64,000 bases of DNA from Actinia tenebrosa (taxonomy: Eukaryota > Cnidaria > Anthozoa > Actiniaria > Actiniidae): contig NW_022261782.1 in NCBI RefSeq assembly GCF_009602425.1, positions 284,008-348,007 on the forward strand, written 5' to 3'. The notes under the pieces were generated by a model. That model worked only from the letters and a program-made list of their open reading frames with translations, was not told where the DNA came from and did not search any database. Made by a program: the position numbers and the translations under genes. Shown one piece after another: positions 35,511 to 42,852 of this stretch. Every line of letters begins with the position of its first letter. The stretch's first letter is position 1.

Positions 35511-35906
35511 GAAATGTGGTACCATGTCCTTCAAATTTATTCTCTTCAAACCCGTGTTTATGAGGTGACAGTCGGGAATCCTGGCTCATGATTTCGGACG
35601 AGGCTTCTTGGTTTATATGAAGGTAGAATGACCCTTGTGCGATGACAAACTTTTCTGTTTGTGGGTGTCGCTGGTGAAGGAAAACAAAACGCTTGTCACA
35701 ACCACCTGGGCCGACATACTTTTAAGTAAACTCAATTTCAATCGTATTAGACGTACTAAAATTCCTCCAGTTTTGCTGGTGGTAGCTTAAAGTCAGCTCG
35801 CGTATCCGGATATTTTGAATCCACAAATTTTCCGTTCCGGAATGGCATCTGCTCCAAATGTGTACGGTGATTTGTTTTATGTGAGTATGGACGGTGAAAT
35901 CCGTAA
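35511..35906 (-). pseudogene. Orphan coding-like fragment, family unknown
   Basis: On the minus strand a strong acceptor (CTTAACTTTCCAG, ending at 35907) opens a 49-codon frame (35756-35906) that starts YGFHRPYSHKTNHRTHLEQM and ends LPPAKLEEF before a stop. It is compositionally protein-like. A second open stretch of about 70 codons (about 35511-35720; GPGGCDKRFVFLHQRHPQTE) follows in another frame. No splice pair joins the two cleanly; a GTACGT donor exists, but the intron would be under 40 bp. No upstream exon was found. It may be the last exon of an unrecognised gene or a decayed gene fragment. I do not recognise the protein. Confidence 0.3.
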
Positions 35907-36237
35907 CTGGAAAGTTAAGGAATTAAAAAATATCCGCATAGATGTGCCTAATTTGCACAACATTGATTGACCACTGAGATTACACCATTAAAAATACACA
36001 TTCAATATTTATATTTTTCTGAGAATAAAATAAACTATTATAGTATAGCAGCCCCTCTGGAGGTATTGTCAACTTACTCTATATCAATTTCCCACCCATT
36101 TCCAAGAAATAAAACGGAAAATCTCAATTTTATTCTTATTTTTAATTATTTTTATCATAATATTTTACGAGAGTGATGCAGTGGAATAAAATGGGATTTT
36201 AATATAATTAAAGTTAGTTTTTGTCCCAACAAAGCAA

Positions 36238-36430
36238 AATAGACCATTTTACCTCGAGCGTAATGTTTTCTCATTTCATACCATGTGTCGTTCCCTTAGA
36301 GTATTATTTCTTTGATTAACAGTTGCGCATGAGAAGGCACATACAACTCAAACAAAGAAATAATACTCTAGGGAATGGCACATGGTCTGAAATGAGAAAA
36401 CATTACACCGAGGTAAAGAGGTCCAATAAA
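36238..36430. mobile_element. MITE family 1, copy 5 (best preserved)
   Basis: AATAGACCATTTTACCTCGA, then GCGTAATGTTTTCTCATTTC, then CTTAGAGTATTATTTCTTTG faces CAAAGAAATAATACTCTAGG ... TCTGAAATGAGAAAACATTA, then CACCGAGGTAAAGAGGTCCA. Long, nearly perfect arms around a short centre. This copy defines the family. Confidence 0.85.
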
Positions 36431-36487
36431 GTGTGGCACTGAAACGTGGTGTTACAGCTCGAAGGAATTCCAGACTGTCTGATCAGG

Positions 36488-37236
36488 AAGCTCTGCCATA
36501 GTTAATGGAGCGGAATGGTTTGGAAACTCCATAGAACAAAGCTATTGTTTTGCGTTTGATGTTGAACCGTACCATCACGTGATACTGAGGGTGCACAATG
36601 AACCAAAGTAAGCGTGGCTGAAAATACTCATTTCCTTATTATTTTCATGTATGAACATTTTGATAAATATTTCCGCGCAGATACAGTTAAGTTACTAGAT
36701 GACAAATAAGAAAGCATGAAAAAAGACAATTTCCTTTTTAAATAGACAATTTATATTAATCGTATAGGATTAATTAGCAAATGATAATTATTTTAGACCG
36801 TTTTTTAGGGTTAAAACTTCTATATTCCCAAATACTATGAATAAACGGAGCAAATTTTCCTTTTCTGTGCACCGTCGACGTCATACACTTATTTCAATAA
36901 AGTTAGTCACCAAAAAACCTAGAAAGCTGAGATCACTGAGAATCATGGGAATTTTTTAATATCAAACAAGTAAAGCTTTTGATACGATTTGCAGCTTTAG
37001 GATGCTCAGAAGAGGTGAGACTGTAACTGCTAAAAGATCTAAAATCCCTCAATAGTTATTAAAGCAGTTGAAACATGTTAAATGTATCTACCCATAATCC
37101 TTGCAGGTCTCAGCTTTGTAGTTTTTCAGGTGACTAACTTTATTGAAATAAGTGTATGACAAAGGGTAAAGTCGAACAAAAACATAGAACAAAGGGTTTC
37201 CCAACCATTCGGCTCCATTAACTATGGCTCGGCCAA
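36488..37236. mobile_element. 750-bp foldback element
   Basis: Outer arms GCCATAGTTAATGGAGC ... GGAATGGTTTGGAAAC and CCCAACCATTCGGCTCC ... ATTAACTATGGC. Inner arms GTCATACACTTATTTCAATA, AAGTTAGTCACC against GGTGACTAACTTTATTGAAA, TAAGTGTATGAC. The left arm is interrupted by an unrelated AT-rich segment (about 36600-36860). Non-coding. Confidence 0.7.
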
Positions 37237-37481
37237 AGGTTAAGGGAGAGCCGTTGGTAGGCCCCTAGATCGTAGATGATTAATTCCTTGCTATGACTAG
37301 CAAACCTTAAATAGAATATTTAACCAAAAAGTTAAAGTTTACGATATGTCAAAATAAGGTGCGTGTTTTGTGTCAATCGATAATAGGGGGGAAATATCCC
37401 TTACGAAGTTACATATTGAAGATGAATAGAATATGTTGCAATCGAAACGATAATTTGGAAAACGACTGATATCACCAATGT

Positions 37482-37571
37482 AAAAATTAAGGTCTAATGG
37501 CGGAAGAGGGATAATTCCTAAATCTATCTCGAGAGAATGACTTATGGTAACCCTCATCCTACGGACCTTAC
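37482..37571 (-). ncRNA. Y RNA gene A
   Basis: The minus strand gives an RNA of about 89 nt starting UAAGGUCCGUAGGAUGAGGG then UUACC, and ending CCCUCUUCCGCCAUUAGACC, UUA, then a T5 run. UAAGGUC pairs perfectly with the 3' GACCUUA. After an asymmetric loop, GGAUGAGGG pairs with CCCUCUUCC (one mismatch). GGUCCG in the 5' strand with a bulged C, the lower-stem/internal-loop/upper-stem layout, the GGGUUAYC block and the length all match Y RNAs (human Y4 has GGUCCGAUGGUAGUGGGUUAUC). Y RNAs bind the Ro60 ring protein and act in RNA quality control and, in vertebrates, replication initiation. The upstream promoter is of Pol III type 3. Confidence 0.8.
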
Positions 37572-37590
37572 ATAATATAGTTCGTTTGAG

Positions 37591-37631
37591 TATTTATATG
37601 AGGAATTCAGACAGTGGTTTTCCCATGTGGG
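37591..37631 (-). promoter_or_regulatory. PSE + TATA promoter of Y RNA gene A
   Basis: On the minus strand, CCCACATGGGAAAACC begins 31 nt before the TATA element CATATAAATA, which begins about 30 nt before the RNA start. GATGCGCATG lies further upstream (about 37653-37664). This is the layout of snRNA-type Pol III promoters. Confidence 0.7.
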
Positions 37632-37993
37632 ATTAAAATGAGTAGATTGTAATACATGCGCATCAGTGGTACTGTTTGGGCTACCTTTAGCAATGCTTCT
37701 GTTTTTGCTGATTCGACTGATTTACATACTCTTTACCGTCTGAGTCACGCATGACTCATATCATAACAATTATAGTTAAAAATCGTCTCTTTGGCTTTAC
37801 TTTATTAGAATTTCATTCTATTAAACGATGACTTGTTCAGTACGTTTACGGCCGTAGGAGGAAAAATTATTGAAATAGTGCATTTGGCGTGTTTTGTGTC
37901 AATTGATAATATCCCTTACGAGTTTACGAATTGAAGACTTGATTATGTTGATGAGAATTGAAAAATATGTTGAAAACAATCGATCACGAACTT

Positions 37994-38084
37994 AAAATGT
38001 AAGGTCGAGTGCTGGAAGAGGGATGTGGGGTAAATCTATCTCTGGAGACTGACTTATCGGTAACCCTCATCCTCCGGACCTTGG
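37994..38084 (-). ncRNA. Y RNA gene B
   Basis: The minus strand starts CCAAGGUCCGGAGGAUGAGG, GUUACC and ends CCCUCUUCCAGCACUCGACC, UUACAUUUU. The terminal stem is AAGGUC/GACCUU and the upper stem GGAUGAGGG/CCCUCUUCC. The loop sequence GAUAAGUC ... GAGAUAGAUUUA is shared with gene A, so A and B are a recent tandem duplicate pair about 510 bp apart. Confidence 0.8.
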
Positions 38085-38104
38085 TATATTACAGTTCGAT
38101 TGAG

Positions 38105-38145
38105 TACTTATATGAGGAATACAGACAGTGCTTCTCCCATGTGGG
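38105..38145 (-). promoter_or_regulatory. PSE + TATA promoter of Y RNA gene B
   Basis: CCCACATGGGAGAAGC, then 31 nt from its start the TATA element CATATAAGTA, then about 30 nt to the RNA. GATGCGCATGAT lies upstream at about 38186-38197. Confidence 0.7.
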
Positions 38146-38889
38146 ATTAGTATAAGTAAAATTGTACTTTTAATCATCGTTTCAATCATGCGCATCAGCG
38201 ACATGCTTGTCATTGCGGCATTTTGACAAAAGGGGGATTTTGGGCTGCCTGTGGCGAAACTGGAACGTAATTTTTGGAAATAGAGCTCGAATAGTTCAAC
38301 AGAACATTGTCTAGCATTTTCTATGACAAGTAAAAAAGGAGGTATTTGAATTTGTGGGTCTAATATTCTTCATCCAAGGCCCAAATCCTGTATTTTGTTC
38401 ACGCATGCTCGACTATTTGGGCCAATAAGCATTGGGCTAGAAACGAGGGTTAGAGCTTTTGTTTTGCAGAGTATTGTTTAGTTCCAAATTCATTACCTTG
38501 GCTATTGTTCATCTGTCATTCCATGACGTGCCATGAATATTTAATTCCACAATTTAATTCCTTACTTTTGCAACTGGCAAAATATAAACACAGAGAACCT
38601 TAAATCTTGAAATATGANCATGATTTTTGTTGTTGTTCTTGTTGCGTGCTGTAGCAACGTCAACGTACCTAAAAGATTCTTAGATTTGGCTATCACGATG
38701 AATCGAAGGGAAATACTGATATGTCTTCACCTCGTCAATTATGTATACGGGCATCGATGACACATCTAAAAATATGTTCAAATTAGCATTTTCCTTTTAA
38801 GTGGTCCTAGAGTGANTGTTATATATTGTTCATCATCAGTTAGGCATGCGCATTTATTGAGGAGTACTGAGTGATTTATCCTACGAAAT

Positions 38890-38930
38890 CCCACACGTTA
38901 AAACCATGGTGAATATTCCTCATATAAATA
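38890..38930 (+). promoter_or_regulatory. PSE + TATA promoter of Y RNA gene C
   Basis: CCCACACGTTAAAACC at 38890, TATA element CATATAAATA at 38921 (31 nt apart), RNA start about 38953. GGCATGCGCAT sits upstream at about 38843-38853. Confidence 0.75.
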
Positions 38931-38952
38931 CTCAAATGAATCCATGCTACAT

Positions 38953-39039
38953 TAAGGTCCGGAGGATGAGGGTTATCGACTCGCTTACTCGATTTCCCTT
39001 TGGGAATTCCGCCCTCATCCATCACATGACCTTATTTTT
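38953..39039 (+). ncRNA. Y RNA gene C
   Basis: The only plus-strand copy. The RNA starts UAAGGUCCGGAGGAUGAGGG, UUAUC and ends CCCUCAUCCAUCACAUGACC, UUA, then T5. The upper stem GGAUGAGGG/CCCUCAUCC is a perfect 9 bp, and the terminal stem UAAGGUC/GACCUUA is a perfect 7 bp. It keeps the UUAUC motif that in vertebrate Y RNAs and nematode sbRNAs follows the upper stem. The loop (GACUCGCUUACUCGAUUUCC ...) differs from A and B. Confidence 0.85.
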
Positions 39040-39563
39040 GCGAAATACATTCCGATGAAAGTCTAAAAAAAATTTCGATTTTTATGTGGAGTATGGATGT
39101 TTAGGAGTACATATTATTTTTTTTCATGCTGGATTAATCTGCCTAGTCTTCCATGACATGAATAAACTCCAGTCCTTTCGCTAGCCATTAAAGAAATATA
39201 AAGCTTTTGGAACTTATCTTTAATACCCTCCCAAATTGTGATATATTAGACTAAAGTGGTCTAAAATCTTATCGAGAGCAGAAAAGTCTTACCACTGGGA
39301 ACCCAAATATATCGAGTATTAAGAGATATGAAAAATAATATGAGACGAACGGTTGACAGATAGTAAATATTATTAATTTGCTCACGCGTCTCAGATCTTC
39401 TACATTTATCCAAGTCTTTCCATACCGGTAAATATTATTTCCTCAACTGTACTCGATCACTGAAAACTATTGAGTTAGTTCTTCCATAGTTAATATTAGT
39501 TAATATTAGGAAGGCACTTTGTAAACCAGTCTATGACTGAAAGTTTAAACTTTCGTTAAATAA

Positions 39564-39566
39564 AGC

Positions 39567-39625
<59 letters not shown>

Positions 39626-39715
39626 NTTTACTAATTAGTATCTTTTAATCAGTTTTTTAGTTTTATGATTGTAATCACGTTAATGATATGTATTTTATCA
39701 TTTCTTTAATAAAGA

Positions 39716-39760
<45 letters not shown>
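39564..39760. repeat. Two ATT microsatellites
   Basis: Pure (ATT)n runs at about 39570-39625 and 39719-39760. The first follows AATAAAGCTTTTATT, a possible poly(A)-like context, suggesting old retroposon tails. Confidence 0.8.
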
Positions 39761-39765
<5 letters not shown>

Positions 39766-39827
39766 ATGGTTCTTCAGAGTCTCAGAGTCTGTTGAGAATT
39801 ATTCTGGGCATTTCAAATTTTCACCTA

Positions 39828-39871
39828 CCCCCCCCCCCCCCCCCCCCCCCCAATCCCTCTCTCTCTCTCTC
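39828..39871. repeat. C tract followed by CT repeat
   Basis: About 22 C, then AATCC and a (TC)n run. Low complexity. Confidence 0.9.
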
Positions 39872-40491
39872 TGCCATACATTATGAACGCAGCCTTAGCG
39901 ACGCATGCGTCATGGATAATACTGAACAGACCACAACAAAATCAGTACCATTGCGAATGTATAACCTCGTATAACCATGAATTATGCCTAACTTTGATCA
40001 GTTTTTTCGTCAATTAGAGGATTTCGGTACAAAGTTTAAATATTCCGGTTTTGAAAAAGATCACCGTTTGCATTGGTTCCGAAGTTATGATTTTTTAAAT
40101 GAACATTTTTGATGGCATAAAAAGGGTTTTGATGTTGTCATAGTAACGTCTTACGTTATTTTTTCATGTTCATTGTGATATTTGGTTTTCCTTGTTTACT
40201 TGCTTGGTTTACTTCGATGTGGTCATCGCCGGGAAACCATGCAGTCTTTGTGTTCCTGGGTAATCGATTCTCTCGTCCATACTCTTGACCTTATCTTTTT
40301 CGCGCTGCTAAATATGACGAGCAAAGGCTCAAAATCATCGAATGTCATCGAGCCTCCCATATGTAGTTCAAGGGCTTGCATGCATGGCAAAGGAGGAACC
40401 ACTAGTATCCCAAGTGCCCCTGCACGCTTATTGTTGTTTTCTTTGGCTTTAACCGCTTTATTTGATTTTTTTTTTGCAATGATACTTCATG

Positions 40492-40730
40492 TCTGATCAC
40501 AGGCTAACCACTCTAATAAATGAAGGAAATACTAAATGGTGTCTTGGATTTTTTGTCATCTCCCCTACCCCCCTTGGTAACAATTTTGTTTTTCTACTAT
40601 ACAAGATAGTATATTGTGTAGTAAAAAAACAAAATTGTTTCCAAGGGGGGTAGGGGAGATGACAAAAAAATCCAAGACACCATTTAGTATTTCCTTCATT
40701 TATTAGAGGGGTTAGCCTGTGGTCTGATTA
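40492..40730. mobile_element. Young foldback MITE, nearly identical arms
   Basis: Two arms of about 110 bp match with only a few differences: AGGCTAACCACTCTAATAAA, TGAAGGAAATACTAAATGGT, GTCTTGGATTTTTTGTCATC, TCCCCTACCCCCCTTGG and their complements. The loop is about 20 bp. The single strand would form an almost perfect long hairpin. Confidence 0.9.
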
Positions 40731-41655
40731 ATTTGGCAAATAAAATTAGCCAGTTGTAGGATTTTTACTGAGCCTGAAATTTACTCAAAAAGTATTTCAG
40801 TATTTTACGATTTCTCTTGAAGAATTTAGAAATTATAGATAGTGTTAAAAAGTGGGACATACACTCTACTTAAGTACAATTGCTTTTTCAATTTCGAAAA
40901 TATTAATTCTAGCTGTTTAAATAGTAAAACGTTATATTTCACTCGCGATGCATTCTGGGATACTAGGAATCCATCAAAAAAATAAAAAAANAAAAAAAAG
41001 AAAGAAAGAAAAAAAGAAACTTCCGACTGAGCTTTCGACGTTGCACTCAGTTCGCTTATCTTCATTTTCCTGTCCCTAATTTTCGAGATCATTTTTTTAA
41101 ATGACANAAACCGTATGCAAATATTGTAAAAACATATACATCTATATGGTCATAAAATAATTGGGATACTACGCGTCCTATGATTGGTCGAAAACCATGT
41201 TTAACGAGAGTATCAAAACACGCTTTCGACATTTACTGTCAGGTCTTAATCTATCGCGCGCGCTCATTGGTCAGTTTGAATAAGACGGTACGTAGGGAGA
41301 ATTTACTTATACTTTGCTTTTTTTTCGATCTTTTCGCACGTTTGTTATTTTATAAAACAAATAAAATTACAGTTTTCCGTATTTGATACTTTGATCAAAA
41401 CACTTGGGACGTTGGGAGAACACTCGAGAAGCTAGAAACCACGCCGCTACGCGTCGTGGTTTCCTACGCTCCTCTCGTGTTCTCTCAACATCCCGCCTGT
41501 TTTCATCAGAGTATACTGATATCAAACACGGAAAACTGTTTTTGATCTGTTAAATAATCATAAAATAATATAAGAAAAGGATAAAAATAATAAAATTTAT
41601 GTCAATAAAAGAAGAAGAAAATATTCTTTTGAATGAAAATAGAAAATAATGCTTC

Positions 41656-41733
41656 AAAAGTAGTTTGTGAGGTCAAGGGACGGCCGAGGGGGTAATCTAA
41701 CTTCAATGATAACCCTCGTCCAACGGACCTCGA
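41656..41733 (-). ncRNA. Y RNA gene D
   Basis: The minus strand starts CGAGGUCCGUUGGACGAGGG, UUAUC and ends CCCUCGGCCGUCCCUUGACC, UC, with a T4 run further on. The terminal stem is GAGGUC/GACCUC, a compensatory A-U to G-C change relative to the other copies. The upper helix GGAC-GAGGG pairs with CCCUC-GUCC around a bulge. The 3' CUUGACC equals the conserved 3' block of vertebrate Y RNAs (CUUGACU). Confidence 0.75.
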
Positions 41734-41754
41734 ACCTTATAAGGACAGGTTCAG

Positions 41755-41794
41755 TATTTATATGAGGAAAACGAAGCTTAGTTTTCCATCTGGG
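41755..41794 (-). promoter_or_regulatory. PSE + TATA promoter of Y RNA gene D
   Basis: CCCAGATGGAAAACTAAG begins 30 nt before the TATA element CATATAAATA, itself about 31 nt before the RNA. GAGCATGCGC lies upstream at about 41822-41832. Confidence 0.7.
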
Positions 41795-42246
41795 ATGCAA
41801 CTTGTAACCTGAAAACAGAAGCGCATGCTCAAACGATGACGATTCGTGAAATACCTTCAGTATCAAAGAGGCGAGCAGCTTCGCACATTTTACATTTCTC
41901 TTTACTAGAGACTCATATACCGGCTAATCGATCGAAACATTAAAATGATTTAGGTTTAAAAAAATATTTTCGCGGAGAAGGATACTCGGATTTCCAAATT
42001 GAAGATGATATAAATTGTCGTACTGCTTTGAGGCTTTCGCGTTCAGACATGATATTATTTTAAAAAGCCGAAACGTCATGTTCTCAAAGAATCTACGCGT
42101 TTTATCCGTAATCTTACATTTAAGATTTTCCCTGATTGGAAACGAAAGACTCCTAAACTTTTACTTATCTATGAAATACTATTTCAGACGTGTCGCCAAG
42201 GATAGCATTTCGCTGTAGCATATTTAGAGTCTTTATTAAAAAATCC

Positions 42247-42339
42247 AAAAGGTAAGGTCAAGTTCGTGGCTGAGGGAAATGCAAATAATCTACGAATAGN
42301 TCAAACTCATGAAGATAACCCTCTACCGCCGGACCTTAA
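42247..42339 (-). ncRNA. Y RNA gene E
   Basis: The minus strand starts UAAGGUCCGGCGGUAGAGGG, UUAUC and ends CCCUCAGCCACGAACUUGAC, CUUACC, then UUUU and a T6 nearby. GGUAGAGGGUUAUC is closest of all copies to human Y4 GGUAGUGGGUUAUC. The terminal stem is AAGGUC/GACCUU. One N lies in the loop. It is transcribed away from the SENP gene, whose ATG lies about 510 bp further on. Confidence 0.8.
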
Positions 42340-42360
42340 TATATATAGCGACCATCGAAT

Positions 42361-42399
42361 ATTTATATAACTAAATTAAAGTAGATTTTTACGTGTGGG
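42361..42399 (-). promoter_or_regulatory. PSE + TATA promoter of Y RNA gene E
   Basis: CCCACACGTAAAAATC begins 29 nt before TTATATAAAT. A diverged GCGTATATGC lies upstream at about 42418-42428, in the place of GCATGCGC in the other copies. Confidence 0.65.
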
Positions 42400-42568
42400 A
42401 TGTATAGTCGATCTAAGCATATACGCAAGCTCGAGAGATATTCTCTTTAAATCGTGACTGGACATTTACACATTCTTCCTAAATGATATTTAATCTCTAA
42501 ATCGTGCAGGAAATTGAAATTTTCGTTGTTGGTAAACACATAGCCCGTGAGCGTTTTGCTATTTGGAA

Positions 42569-42578
42569 CGCATGCGCA
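42569..42578. promoter_or_regulatory. NRF1-like site before the SENP gene
   Basis: CGCATGCGCA, 275 bp upstream of the SENP ATG, matches the NRF1 core. Closely similar GCATGCGC sites sit upstream of the Y RNA genes. Confidence 0.4.
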
Positions 42579-42852
42579 GGAGAACATTTTCGTGTCAAGC
42601 AAAAATTGGACTGGTTTATTGATACAAGATTTATAGTAAACTGTTAAACTTTTTTTTTTCGAACATATGCATGAAGTATAATGCAAGCCAGTCAGTGGAA
42701 GGTCAGTAAAAATATTTACTACTTATTTTTTGGGGGGGTAGGAGTGGGGTGGTATCGGCTTAGGTCCAACTTGGGCAAGATTTTGTTATATTGCGCCTGC
42801 AGTACGTACAGCGGTACTTACCTTTATTATAATTTGGCTCCTTACACTCGCC

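Larger units (their letters stand above)
34308..42852. other. DBF4-SENP intergenic region with Y RNA cluster
   Basis: 8.5 kb without a recognised complete protein gene. Contents in order: DBF4 3' UTR (possible AATAAA near 34854), a palindrome (34654-34708), a 134-bp-period direct repeat (35131-35360), a candidate orphan coding fragment on the minus strand (35511-35906), MITE family 1 copy 5 (36238-36430), a 750-bp foldback (36488-37236), Y RNA genes A, B and C, ATT microsatellites and a C tract (39570-39850), a young foldback (40492-40730), Y RNA genes D and E, and the SENP promoter. Confidence 0.7.

Noticed and set aside
35842-35967. Plus-strand 41-codon frame MASAPNVYGDLFY..., with a donor-like GTGAGT inside
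   Set aside because: It overlaps the better-supported minus-strand fragment, and no downstream plus-strand exon could be joined to it.
37482-42339. MicroRNA precursors as an explanation for the five hairpin repeats
   Set aside because: The conserved parts are the two ends and the GGGUUAYC block, not one 22-nt arm. The helix has a large asymmetric loop. Each copy has its own TATA/PSE promoter and most have a T-run end, as in Y RNAs.
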